A DNA stretch of 64,000 bases from JALORV01 sp963775635 (GTDB lineage: Bacteria > Pseudomonadota > Gammaproteobacteria > Burkholderiales > Burkholderiaceae_F): contig CAVZJO010000016.1 in assembly GCA_963775635.1 (NCBI GenBank), forward strand, positions 310,001 through 374,000, in the 5' to 3' direction. The notes under the pieces were generated by a model. It was not told the DNA's origin. It did not search any database and saw nothing but the letters and a program-made list of their open reading frames with translations. The translations under genes were made by a program, and so were the position numbers. The first letter of the stretch is position 1; each line of letters starts with the position of its first letter. This document shows positions 18,548 through 27,215 of the stretch, in pieces.

Positions 18548-18999
18548 AATGGATCACTCGCGAAAGACCCAAGATTGATCGCATCGCCTGCCCGTGGTTG
18601 ATCGCACGCTTCATCGACGATCACCCGGAGTTCCTGTTTGTGCCGCCGGTCGACGTGCTGCCGGTTGCCGAGCGCGAAGGTGCAATCCCCTACGATGTGC
18701 CGGGCGTCGAGCTTACGCATGCGGGGGAGCTCTGCAGCTTCGATGCGTTCCTCGCGCGCTACGGCCTGCACGATCCCGCGCTCGCGCAACTGGCACAGAT
18801 TGTCCGCGGCGCCGATACCAGTCGCCTCGAGCTCACTCCGCAGTCGGCCGGCCTGTATGCGCTGTCGCTTGGGCTGTCGCGCAATTTCGCCGACGACCAC
18901 GAGATGCTGAAGCACGGTCTCGTGATGTACGACGCGCTATATGCGTGGTGCCGCGAGTGCCAGGGCGAGACGCATAATTGGCCGCCGAAGATGAACTGA
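18544..18999 (+). CDS. Stand-alone ChrB C-terminal (chromate resistance) domain protein
   Basis: The ATG at 18544 overlaps the preceding stop as ATGA. The 151-residue protein, MKWITRERPKIDRIACPWLI, matches the C-terminal domain of ChrB (PF09828 type) without the DNA-binding part: FIDDHPEFLFVP, GVELTHAGELCSFDAF, HGLVMYDALYAWCRECQG. Cys and His residues at the end (CREC) might bind metal or redox partners. Known: such single-domain proteins are frequent beside chrA; their biochemical role is not settled. It is translationally coupled to the rhodanese frame. A decayed copy of its last 30 codons lies at 24610-24699. Confidence 0.8.
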   Translation: MKWITRERPKIDRIACPWLIARFIDDHPEFLFVPPVDVLPVAEREGAIPYDVPGVELTHAGELCSFDAFLARYGLHDPALAQLAQIVRGADTSRLELTPQSAGLYALSLGLSRNFADDHEMLKHGLVMYDALYAWCRECQGETHNWPPKMN

Positions 19000-19010
19000 C
19001 GGAGACCGCG

Positions 19011-20550
19011 ATGGAAGAAGCGAATCCGGACGCGCCGGGTCCCGACCTGACGCTGGGCATCTCGGTCGACGATCTGGCGGACGGCGGCATGATCGCCGGC
19101 CATGTCGGCGAGGAGGCCGTTCTGCTCGCACGCCGCGGCAACGAGTTCTTCGCGATCGGCGCGACCTGTACGCATTACAGCGGGCCGCTGGCGCAGGGCA
19201 TCGTCGTTGACGACACCGTGCGGTGTCCGTGGCATCACGCCTGCTTCAGCCTGCGGACCGGCGAAGCGCTGCGCGCCCCGGCGCTCAGCCCGGTCGCCTG
19301 CTGGTCGACCGAGCTGCGGGACGGCAAGGTCTTCGTGCGCACCAAAAAGGAAGAAGCGGCGCCGAAGGCAAAAGTCAGCGCAGCCGGGCACACAGTCTCC
19401 GCGCAGGATCGTGATCATCGGCGGCGGCGCAGCGGGGTTCGCCGCCGCCGAGAGACTGAAGCGTGAGCTATACCAGGGCAGCATCGTGATGCTGAGCAGC
19501 GAGGATGCGCCGCCGGTCGACCGCCCGAATCTATCCAAGGACTATCTGGCCGGCACGTGCGCCGGAAGACTGGATCCCGCTGCGGCCGGACAGCTTCTAT
19601 CCGGAGCACGGCATCGAACTGCGGCTCGGCGTGACCGTCATCGCGTATCGACGTGGCTGCGCGCGAGGTGCATCTGGCCGATGCGGGCAAGGTTCCCTAC
19701 GATCGGCTGCTGCTGGCGACCGGCGCCGAGCCCGTCCGGCTACCGCTGCCGGGCATGGACCTGCAGCACGTGTACACGTTGCGCTCGCTTGCCGATTGCC
19801 GAGCGATCATCTCGCGCGCCAGTTCGGCGCGGCGAGCAGTCGTGATGGGCGCGAGCTTCATCGGGCTCGAGGTTGCTGCTTCATTGCGTGCGCGTGGAAT
19901 CGAAGTGCACGTCGTGGCGCCGGAGAAGCGGCCGATGGAACGCATCCTGGGACGCGAGATGGGCGACTTCATTCGCGCGCTGCACGAGGAGCATGGCGTG
20001 ATCTTCCATCTCGAGGACACGGCGGCCGCGATCGACGAACGACGAGTGCAGTTGAAGAGCGGCGCGCACGATCGATGCAGACCTGGTGGTCGCCGGCGTG
20101 GGCGTCAAACCCCGGACGGCGCTCGCGGAAAGCGCCGGCCTGGCCATCGATCGCGGCGTCGTCGTCGATGCGACCCTCGAAACCAGCGCGCCCGGAATAT
20201 TTGCGGCCGGCGACATCGCGCGCTGGCCCGATCGTCACACCGGCGACTCGATCCGCGTCGAGCACTGGGTCGTCGCCGAGCGCCAGGGGCAGGTCGCCGC
20301 GCTCAACCTGCTCGGGAAGCGCGAGGAGTTCGACGCGGTGCCATTTTTCTGGAGCCAGCACTACGACGTCTCGATCAACTATGTCGGCCACGCCGAGTCG
20401 TGGGACGAGTTGGCGATCGAAGGCGATATCGCGGCGAAAGACTGTCTGCTGCGATACATCCGCAACGGCCGCACACTCGCCGTGGCTTCGATCTACCGCG
20501 ACGTCGCGAGCCTGCAGGCCGAACTGGAAATGGAGCGGGCCGCTGCCTGA
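19011..20550 (+). CDS. Rieske ferredoxin / FAD-NAD(P) reductase fusion (four frame breaks)
   Basis: ATG at 19011 starts a Rieske domain with the cluster ligands CTHYSGPLAQG and CPWHHACFS, then continues into an AIF-like pyridine-nucleotide-disulphide reductase: FAD motif VIIGGGAAGFAAAERL, NAD motif VVMGASFIGLEVAASLRA, and the C-terminal FAD site GIFAAGDIARWP. Frame jumps occur near 19408, 19560, 19645 and 20075; each is explained by one extra base (for example removing T from GCGTATCGAC restores AIDVAAREVHL). The repaired protein is about 511 residues, normal for this fusion. Role: NAD(P)H-driven electron transfer. Its place after the chr genes suggests a redox partner for chromate defence. 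Confidence 0.7.
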
Positions 20551-20592
20551 CAGTGCGCGTCGTGGTCGGGGCGCGGACGCGCGGCTCCCAGA

Positions 20593-21408
20593 TCACGGCA
20601 GCCACGCCGTCGCTCTCAGCACCCAAGTCGACTTGCGCTGCCCGTAGGCTTCACTGGCAGCGCTGCTGGCCGCCACCCAGCTCAGCTGCAACGTCACCAC
20701 CTCGAAGTTGTAGGCGAGTCCGATGCGGCCGTCCCAGCGCGAGCTCGGCCCATATGGCGGCGCCTGATTTTGCGCAAGCCAGCCGACGTGCAGCAACGGG
20801 GTCCATTTCCCCTCGCTGAAAGGCGTCAGGTTCATTTCGACGTACGTCGCCGAGTACGACTGACCGAAATAGCGCGGTGAATAGGACAGCCTCACGCTCC
20901 AGTCGGTGGCAGCCGCGCCGACGTGGAAGTCGGCATACCCCAGCCCGCTGGGCTTCGAGAAGTCCGTGTACAGCGCGCCGACGTCCCAGGACACGTTGCC
21001 GGGCCCGCGCAGCGCGTAGCCCACCAGGCCAAGCGCCTGCAGTCCCGTCGTGAAGTCCGGCGCGAGACGCACCGTCGATGTGAACCCTCCGACGTAAAGA
21101 CCGCTGCTGAAGTCGTAGAGCAGCGTCCCCTGCACAGCGGGGGCGTCGTCGGACAAGGTGATGCCGCGGAAGCGATAGTCCGATACGGCGGACGCGCTCC
21201 CTGAGAGTTGCGCATTCGCCGTCGCGACGCCAAACCCCACGGCCAACGCAAGCGCGACCCTCCAGCGCGCCCGCCTAGCGCTGCTCGTAGCTAGACAGCG
21301 ACGATCCTGCTGCGCAGTCGCACACACAGCGGCCGGCAGCAGCCGACACGCTGCGGCATGCCTGAACGGGCATCGCTGCCGACAACGAAGCATCGACTCT
21401 GTATTCAT
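20593..21408 (-). CDS. TorF-like putative porin
   Basis: Mature sequence from about 21195 leftwards (QLSGSASAVSDYRFRGITLSDD) matches the TIGR02001/TorF family of outer-membrane barrels, whose hallmark is S-x-x-D-Y-R-F-R-G-x-(S/T)-(Q/L)-S, and ends with the barrel-type terminal strand (WVLRATAWLP). The signal peptide core is VALALAVGFGVATANA. No good start is visible just before it; the nearest ATG in frame is at 21408, overlapping the subtilase gene by 134 nt, and a TTG at 21246 is an alternative. It is the last gene of the sigma/anti-sigma/subtilase operon. Confidence 0.65.
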   Translation of the reverse strand: MNTESMLRCRQRCPFRHAAACRLLPAAVCATAQQDRRCLATSSARRARWRVALALAVGFGVATANAQLSGSASAVSDYRFRGITLSDDAPAVQGTLLYDFSSGLYVGGFTSTVRLAPDFTTGLQALGLVGYALRGPGNVSWDVGALYTDFSKPSGLGYADFHVGAAATDWSVRLSYSPRYFGQSYSATYVEMNLTPFSEGKWTPLLHVGWLAQNQAPPYGPSSRWDGRIGLAYNFEVVTLQLSWVAASSAASEAYGQRKSTWVLRATAWLP

Positions 21409-22567
21409 CGGGTCGGCGCAGTAGCGTATCGAGCCAATCGGCTCGTGCCTGTGGCTGCAACTCGAGCAACAGGGCCACCATACCGCTGACTTCGGCCGCT
21501 GCGAACGATGCACCCGAAACAAGGCCCCAGCGCGCGCCAGGCAACGTGGTCGGCAGGTCGCGCCCGGGTGCTGCCAGCGGGGTCCGCGTTGCCGTCGCGG
21601 GCGCCGGTCCATCGGTCGCGGCCACCGCGATGACTCCGCGCAGCGACGCGGGGAATCCGCCGTCATTCGCGCTGGTGTCGACGGCCGCGACGACAATGGT
21701 TCCGCGAGCAAGCGCTGCGGTCAGCAATTCGGCAAGCAGGCGGTCGCGTGGCCCGGCGACGCTCAGATTCACGACTCGGGCGCCTCGATCGATTGCAAAC
21801 TGCAGCGCCTTCGCGAGACTCAGGCTGTCGCAGACCGCGACGCCCGACGCGCCCTCCCAGCAGGCCCGCACGGCCAGTACGCGCGCGCCGGGAGCCACTC
21901 CGACCATGCCGAGTCCGTTGCCGGGGCGCGCAGCGAGGATTCCTGCGACTGCGGTGCCGTGGGTTTCGGCGCGATAGCCCGTCTGCGCCACCGTGTTGTG
22001 GGTCATCCGGATCTGACCGACCAGGTCCGGATGATCGGCCTCGACGCCGCTGTCGATCTGGGCGATCAGCACATCGCGCCCGGTTGCAGCCGCGTGCAGC
22101 GCTTCGAGCCGCCAGGCAAGCGCGACGGGTTGCTGGTCGAACAGCGGGTCGTTATACGACTGCCCGCGAAAGATCTGCATCGGTTGCGCCCAGACGGCGC
22201 GCGGATCGCGCGAGACCGATTCGACGACCGCAGCGATCTGCGTATCGGGCGGAACCTGCAGCACGAAGCATTCGATGCCGATCGTCGGCATTGGCCACTG
22301 CGACACCAGCCGCAAGCCATGGGCGCGTGCGATGTCTTCGGCCACCCGGCGCCGCGCCTGCTTTCCTGAGCGCCCGGCATAGCCATCTCCGTAGTCGACG
22401 TCGGGCCGTGCATGCGGCGGCGCCATGCGGATCATCAACAGAATCGAGTCCGGATCCGTCGACGCAGCGCTGTCGCCTTCCAGCCCGGCGTCGGCGCGCA
22501 GCGGCAACGCGATTAGCGCGGCGAGCAGGGCGGCCGCAACGTGCAATCGGCGGCGGGCGATGGTCAT
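21275..22567 (-). CDS. Subtilase (S8 family serine protease), exported
   Basis: The ATG at 22567 overlaps the anti-sigma stop (ATGA). The product has 430 residues: signal peptide (1-27), a propeptide-like region (about 40-135), then the S8 domain with Asp172 in QIDSGVEADHP, His203 in ETHGTAVAGIL and Ser354 in LVSGASFAAAEV, plus an oxyanion Asn near 301. All catalytic residues are present, so it should be active in the periplasm. Its coupling to an ECF sigma/anti-sigma pair suggests regulation of, or by, envelope proteolysis. The C-terminal tail (CRSVSAAAGRCVCDC) looks unusual and may reflect a frame break. Confidence 0.85.
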   Translation of the reverse strand: MTIARRRLHVAAALLAALIALPLRADAGLEGDSAASTDPDSILLMIRMAPPHARPDVDYGDGYAGRSGKQARRRVAEDIARAHGLRLVSQWPMPTIGIECFVLQVPPDTQIAAVVESVSRDPRAVWAQPMQIFRGQSYNDPLFDQQPVALAWRLEALHAAATGRDVLIAQIDSGVEADHPDLVGQIRMTHNTVAQTGYRAETHGTAVAGILAARPGNGLGMVGVAPGARVLAVRACWEGASGVAVCDSLSLAKALQFAIDRGARVVNLSVAGPRDRLLAELLTAALARGTIVVAAVDTSANDGGFPASLRGVIAVAATDGPAPATATRTPLAAPGRDLPTTLPGARWGLVSGASFAAAEVSGMVALLLELQPQARADWLDTLLRRPDEYRVDASLSAAMPVQACRSVSAAAGRCVCDCAAGSSLSSYEQR

Positions 22568-23227
22568 CGAAGCTGCGCTGACAGGCTCTCGACCCGCACG
22601 ATCGCCGGGTCGCTGCGCAACGAGGCGAGCATCGCTGCGGTCGGATCGTCTTCGAACCGCACGACGAAGGCGCCTGCCGCCGTGGGCCCGTCGACGATGC
22701 GCGCGCCGACGCGCTGCAGGGTCGCCCGCATTTGTGTTTCGCTCGCATTCGGGTCGAAGACCACGAGGGCGTCGCCGGTCGCGCGCTGGGCCGTGGCGGC
22801 AAGGCCGCGGTAGGCGGCCACGTCCGTCGTTCTGCGTGGTCGGCTTGAGCTGGAGCAGCAGCGCCGAGGCAAGTGCCAGGATGACGCCCATCTGCACGGC
22901 AAGGCCGAGTTGCCACCAGCGGACCGGCTCGCGCGGGCGCCACAGCGGGCGACGCGGCGAGCGCACCGGTCGATCGTCGAGCCGTGGCAGCAGACGCGCG
23001 AGTGCAGCGTCGATGTCGAGCGCGGGATCGGGCTTCGCTGCACCGCTGTAGTGCGATTGCAGTTGCTTCTGCTGCGCCAGTTCGGCACTGCATTGGGCGC
23101 AGGACCGCAGATGCGCCTCGACCTGGCTGCGCTCGGCGCTCGTCAGCGTGTCGTTCAGCAGCCACGGGAGCAAGGCCTCGGTAGCGAGGTGCGGCGTGCT
23201 CAGAAGATCGACGATTCGTCCGCCCAC
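22564..23227 (-). CDS. Zinc-type anti-sigma factor with a propeptide-like periplasmic domain (one frame break)
   Basis: The ATG at 23227 overlaps the sigma gene by 28 nt. The N-terminus has the ZAS/zf-HC2 motif (His39, Cys43, Cys46 in HLRSCAQC), followed by a membrane helix at about 103-127. After KPTT the frame moves by one base near 22825; the continuation (DALVVFDPNASETQMRATL, GARIVDGPTAAGAFVVRF, LRSDPAIVRVESL) ends at 22564. That C-terminal part has the beta-alpha-beta-beta-alpha-beta layout of subtilase propeptide/I9 inhibitors. So the anti-sigma carries a protease-binding-like domain facing the periplasm, right before a subtilase gene. Confidence 0.78.
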
Positions 23228-23779
23228 GGCAGGTCCTTTCGGTGGGAATTCAGCAGATCACGCAGGCGCCGCCGCCCATAGAACATGCGCGTCTTCACCG
23301 TCTCGACTGGGCAGCCCAGAATTTCGGCTATCTCCCGATACGGGCAGCCGTGGTAGTAGGTGAGCTCGACTACCGCGCGCTGTTCGGGCGACAGTTGCAT
23401 GAGCGCGCGCTCCAATACCAGGCGCCACTCAGTTTGCAGGATCGCGTGATCGGTCGGCTCTGCATCGGTTGCATGCTCAGCGGGGTCGAAGTCGATCGGC
23501 TCGTCGGCTCGCGCGAGCGCCTTCAATGCCTTGCGGTAGGCAATGCCGAAGATCCACGTCGAAACCTTCGACCTCCCCGAGTAGTGCCGCGCGCGGTGCC
23601 ATACCACATACATGGTGTCGTTGATCACCTCCTCGATTGCCGGCGAGCGCCCCAGGAGCCGATCCAGGAAGCGTGCGAGCCGCACGAAGTAACAGCGATA
23701 CAGGATCTCGAACGCGGCCCGTTCGCCCGCACCGATGCGCCGCAGCAGGTCTTCGTCGCGCGTGTCGTGCGCTGACCAA
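23200..23779 (-). CDS. ECF-type RNA polymerase sigma factor (N-terminal frame break)
   Basis: Region 2 (LLRRIGAGERAAFEILYRCYF, then AIEEVINDTMYVVWHRA) and region 4 (QLSPEQRAVVELTYYHGCPYREIAEILGCPVETVKTRMF) are clear. The intact frame has only a GTG at 23685 as start, which would cut into region 2. A TTG at 23779 comes into frame if one base is removed near 23767, giving a full-length protein of about 192 residues. It overlaps the anti-sigma gene, the classic arrangement of a regulated ECF pair. The gene upstream on the other strand (24057) may be a target. Confidence 0.8.
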
Positions 23780-24056
23780 CGGCTGGCTACTGAACTTGGC
23801 TCGATTTGGTCACCTCGTCACGTCGGAGGGCGCCAATGGCATTCCAAGTAGGTTCCGGTCGCCGGCCAAAAGGTTCAATGAGCGCGGCGGCTCGGCAGGT
23901 CAGTGCCTGGAATGCGGTATCGCATGCGGCCGCAGGCCGCGTCCGCTGAACTTTCGGATGCGCACCAAGCATATACCGCAGTTCGTCCGCGCCCTCGCAC
24001 TCGAACGACGCGGATCGGATGCGCATCCAACACGACTGGCCTTTGAAGGGACTCCG

Positions 24057-24575
24057 ATGACGCAGACCAGGAAGTCCGATGAACTGCCCAAGCCTCCGCC
24101 GCCTGATCGGGTGCGGCGTGAGCTGTGCGGAGTCGGCGCGATGGCCCTGTTCCTGAGCGCGTGTGGCGGCAGCGACGATCCGGCGCCCGCAATGGCGCCC
24201 ACGCCGGTGCCGGCTCCGCCACCGCCGGCGCCGACGCCGACGCCGCCACCGCCGGGTCTGCCACCGGCGGGGACTCCGCCACCGCCACCGCCGGCGCCGT
24301 CACCACCGCCGCCGGCGCCGCCACCGCCGCCACCGGTGAGCAACTGCGGGGCAGTGGCCATTTCCGCCAATCACGGGCACACGCTGGTGGTACCTGTGGC
24401 CGACCTCGATTCGACGACCAACAAGAGCTACGGCATCCAAGGCACAGGCGACCACAATCACACGGTCGTGCTGACGCCGGCACAACTGCAGTTGATCAAG
24501 GTTAAGACCGCCGTTGTGGTCAATTCGTCGTCGGACATGGCGCACTTCCACGAGGTTACGGTCAACTGCGGGTGA
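24057..24575 (+). CDS. Proline-rich lipoprotein-like protein with His-rich C-terminal domain
   Basis: The ATG at 24057 follows GAAGGGA. The 172-residue protein has a hydrophobic stretch ending in ALFLSACGGSDD, a lipobox-type site (L-S-A-C), then about 60 residues of almost pure Pro/Ala/Thr (PPPPPPAPSPPPPAPPPPPP), then a compact domain with HGHTLVVP, GDHNHTVVLTP and MAHFHEVTVNC. The three H-x-H pairs suggest metal binding. I recall similar small His-paired domains in proteobacterial envelope proteins but no proven function. It is divergent from the ECF sigma gene. Confidence 0.7.
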   Translation: MTQTRKSDELPKPPPPDRVRRELCGVGAMALFLSACGGSDDPAPAMAPTPVPAPPPPAPTPTPPPPGLPPAGTPPPPPPAPSPPPPAPPPPPPVSNCGAVAISANHGHTLVVPVADLDSTTNKSYGIQGTGDHNHTVVLTPAQLQLIKVKTAVVVNSSSDMAHFHEVTVNCG

Positions 24576-24609
24576 AGCGGCAAAGCGCGCCGGTTCGACC
24601 GTCGCGCCG

Positions 24610-24699
24610 CTGAAGCACGGCCTGGTGATGTAGGACGCGCGCCCTGCCCAGTGTCGCGATGGTCAGGGCGAAGCGCACAACGAGCCGCCGAAGATAAAT
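24610..24699 (+). pseudogene. Decayed copy of the end of the ChrB C-terminal domain gene
   Basis: These 30 codons read LKHGLVM, stop, DARPAQCRDGQGEAHNEPPKIN. They align without gaps to the last 30 residues of the gene at 18544-18999 (LKHGLVMYDALYAWCRECQG then ETHNWPPKMN), with 21 of 30 identical, and a TAG replaces the Tyr codon. No start or upstream part remains. It shows that a second chr cluster or a tandem duplication once lay here, between the sigma operon and the EamA gene. Confidence 0.75.
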
Positions 24700-24711
24700 C
24701 GAGCGCTGCCG

Positions 24712-25764
24712 CTATGTGTGCCGGTGCAGGTGATGCGCGTCCGGCACGTGCGGGTGTGCGTGCCGCACCGGTGCGTGGCGGTGCCGGTGGCTATGTTCAC
24801 TGGCGGGCATTTCATCGTGGACGTGATCATGATGGCCGTCGTCGTGGCGGTGCGCGTGCTCGTGCTCGAGCCCCTCGTGCACGTGCTCGTGGCCGTGCGA
24901 TTCAGTCAGGTGCAGCAGCACACCGGCCAGCATCAGCGCGCCGCCGACTGCCATCAGCCAGCCGCCCGAGCGATCCCCGAGCGCCAGTGCCAGGGCGGCG
25001 CCGATGAACGGCGCAAATGCGAACACCGAGCCGGCGCGAGCAGCGCCGAAAGCCCGCTGCGCCAACAGATAGAAGCGCAGGCTGAGGCCGTAGCCGGTAG
25101 CGCCGACCGCGAGCAGCCCGAGCGCCGAGCCCACCGAGGGCAGGGGTTCCGCGGCGGCCAGCGCGAGCAGCGCGGTCGCGGTCGCTCCCAGCGTGGCCTT
25201 GGCCATCACCACCTGGCTTGGGTCGCGCTCGGCAAGCGCGCGCGACAGCGTGTTGTCGACGCCCCAGGCCGCAGTCGCCACCAGCACCGCCAGCAGGCCC
25301 CAGACATGCGTGCCGCCACCGCGGCCCTGATCCAGAACGAGCACGATGCCGCCGGTGAGCAGCAGCAGCATCGCCGACCCCACGCGCCGGTCGATCGTCT
25401 CGTGGTACAGCCGCCACGCCAGTAACGCAGTGAACAGCGCCTCGAGGCATAGCATCAACGACGCGCTGGTTGCGCTGGTGCGCTGCAGACCCCACGCCAG
25501 CGCGACAGGACCGAGCACGGCCCCGAATGCTGCCATCGCGAGCAGGCGCGGCAGGTCACCGCGCCCGAGCCGCGCCTCGCGCTCCGCCGACCGGAGCGAT
25601 AGTGCGCCGACCAGCGCGGCGCCGGCATACAGCAGGGCCGCGGTGGTGAACGGTCCGAGGCCGGCGCCGAGCCGTTGCACCAGCGGCGTACTGATACCGA
25701 ACAGCGTCGCCGCCAGCAGCGCGAGCAGGCCGCCGCGCGAGGCGGGATAGATACGGAGAATCAC
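24712..25764 (-). CDS. EamA-family (DMT) transporter with histidine-rich C-terminal tail
   Basis: A GTG at 25764 (product start MILRIYPASRGG) is preferred; a TTG 33 nt upstream is possible. About ten membrane helices in two EamA repeats fill residues 10-280, followed by a cytosolic tail of about 60 residues, nearly half His (ESHGHEHVHEGLEHEHAHRH and HRHRHAPVRHAHPH). Known: His-rich tails on permeases bind Ni, Zn or Co. Being last in the urease locus, 88 nt after ureG, it may handle nickel, the urease metal; this is inference. Alternatively it is a metabolite exporter with a metal-sensing tail. Confidence 0.75.
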   Translation of the reverse strand: MILRIYPASRGGLLALLAATLFGISTPLVQRLGAGLGPFTTAALLYAGAALVGALSLRSAEREARLGRGDLPRLLAMAAFGAVLGPVALAWGLQRTSATSASLMLCLEALFTALLAWRLYHETIDRRVGSAMLLLLTGGIVLVLDQGRGGGTHVWGLLAVLVATAAWGVDNTLSRALAERDPSQVVMAKATLGATATALLALAAAEPLPSVGSALGLLAVGATGYGLSLRFYLLAQRAFGAARAGSVFAFAPFIGAALALALGDRSGGWLMAVGGALMLAGVLLHLTESHGHEHVHEGLEHEHAHRHDDGHHDHVHDEMPASEHSHRHRHAPVRHAHPHVPDAHHLHRHT

Positions 25765-25851
25765 CGGTCGCCTTGCCGGATGACGCGACGGGCCCAAGCG
25801 TAGCGCGGCGGTGCTGCACTCAACGCCGGGGGACTTGGCAACGCAGATCGA

Positions 25852-26511
25852 TCAGGTCACCAGTAGGCCGCGCTTCTCGATGAATCCGATCACCGTATCG
25901 AGCCCGGCGCCGGACTTCAGGTTGGTCATCACATAAGGGCGCGGACCGCGCATGCGCTCGGTGTCATGGCGCATGACGTCGAGGTTCGCGCCGACGTGCG
26001 GCGCAAGGTCGGTCTTGTTGATCACCAGCAGGTCGCTCTTGGTGATGCCCGGCCCGCCCTTGCGTGGAATCTTCTCGCCGCCGGCGACGTCGATCACGTA
26101 CAGCGTCAGATCCGATAGCTCCGGGCTGAAAGTCGCTGCCAGATTGTCGCCGCCCGATTCGATGAAAATGATCTGCAGGTCGGGAAAGCGACGGCACATC
26201 TGGTCGACCGCCTCGAGGTTGATCGATGCGTCCTCGCGGATCGCGGTGTGCGGGCATCCGCCCGTTTCCACTCCCATGATGCGGTCGGCTGTCAGGGCTT
26301 CCGCTGCAACCAGCAGCCGCTCGTCTTCGCGCGTATAGATGTCGTTGGTGACGACCGCGAGCTTGTAGCGGTCACGCATCCGCTTACACAGCATCTCCAC
26401 CAGCGTTGTCTTCCCGGAGCCGACCGGCCCGCCGACGCCGACGCGCAGCGGACCGGCCGGACGCGCGACCGTCAGCGCTGGATCGACCAGTGCATCAGAG
26501 TGGAGTGTCAT
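25852..26511 (-). CDS. ureG: Urease accessory GTPase UreG
   Basis: The 219-residue SIMIBI GTPase has the P-loop GPVGSGKT (28-35), the nickel site CPH (86-88 in ETGGCPHTAIRED), a switch region IESGGDNLAATFSP and the base motif NKTDLAPHVG. It delivers nickel to apo-urease with UreD, UreF and UreE using GTP. The start ATG at 26511 lies 23 nt after ureF. All key residues are intact. Confidence 0.97.
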   Translation of the reverse strand: MTLHSDALVDPALTVARPAGPLRVGVGGPVGSGKTTLVEMLCKRMRDRYKLAVVTNDIYTREDERLLVAAEALTADRIMGVETGGCPHTAIREDASINLEAVDQMCRRFPDLQIIFIESGGDNLAATFSPELSDLTLYVIDVAGGEKIPRKGGPGITKSDLLVINKTDLAPHVGANLDVMRHDTERMRGPRPYVMTNLKSGAGLDTVIGFIEKRGLLVT

Positions 26512-26534
26512 GTTCGATTCAGGTGATGCGGCAT

Positions 26535-27215
26535 TCAGGAACGGAACAGCCGCGAATACTGCGTTTCGTGGCGCGCCGATGCGATGGCAAGACCGATCGC
26601 TGCCGATCCAAGGCGGTCATCGCTCAGTGCCGCGGCAATCTCGACCGCGCGTCGCACGTCCGCGTGCAGCGCGGTCAGCATCGACTGCCCAGCCTGTTGG
26701 CCGAGCGGTACCGTTTTCACGGCGACCAGCACCTGGTTCTCGGCCCAGGTCCACAGGTAAGCGGCGAGGCCGTCCTCGCCGGTGATACCGAGCTGCGCAC
26801 ACGCCACGGCGAACGCCGCCGTATAGGTGGCAGATTCGAGCGCGGGCGCAGCCAGCCCAAGCGCCGGATATAGGCGCAGCATCGACGCCCCCATCTGCAA
26901 CGACTCGGCGCGTAGTTCCGCGGTCTCGCGCGTGGCCAGCAGTTCGCGATTCCAGCGCGCCACGGCCGCATCGTCGTGCGTGAGGGTTGCGGCGTGGATT
27001 CTCAACCACACCGGTGCCTCGAAGCGCGCGATGCTGAGCGTCAGCAGATCGCCGATCCAGCGTCGAACCGACTCCGCATCCTGAACCCGACCTTCGCTCA
27101 CCGCCGTCTCGAGTCCCTGCGAATACGCATAGCCGCCAACCGGCAATGCCGGGCTCGCGAGCTGCAGCAGTGCCAGGACACGCGCCAGCGGCGCAACGGG
27201 CGGCGCGGACTTCAT
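26535..27215 (-). CDS. ureF: Urease accessory protein UreF
   Basis: The 226-residue helical protein matches UreF: LALLQLASPALPVGGYAYSQ near the start, then TRETAELRAESLQMG and a C-terminal conserved run SDDRLGSAAIGLAIASARHE. It acts as an activator for UreG within the UreDFG maturation complex. Its ATG at 27215 overlaps the ureE stop as ATGA, indicating coupled translation. Confidence 0.95.
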   Translation of the reverse strand: MKSAPPVAPLARVLALLQLASPALPVGGYAYSQGLETAVSEGRVQDAESVRRWIGDLLTLSIARFEAPVWLRIHAATLTHDDAAVARWNRELLATRETAELRAESLQMGASMLRLYPALGLAAPALESATYTAAFAVACAQLGITGEDGLAAYLWTWAENQVLVAVKTVPLGQQAGQSMLTALHADVRRAVEIAAALSDDRLGSAAIGLAIASARHETQYSRLFRS

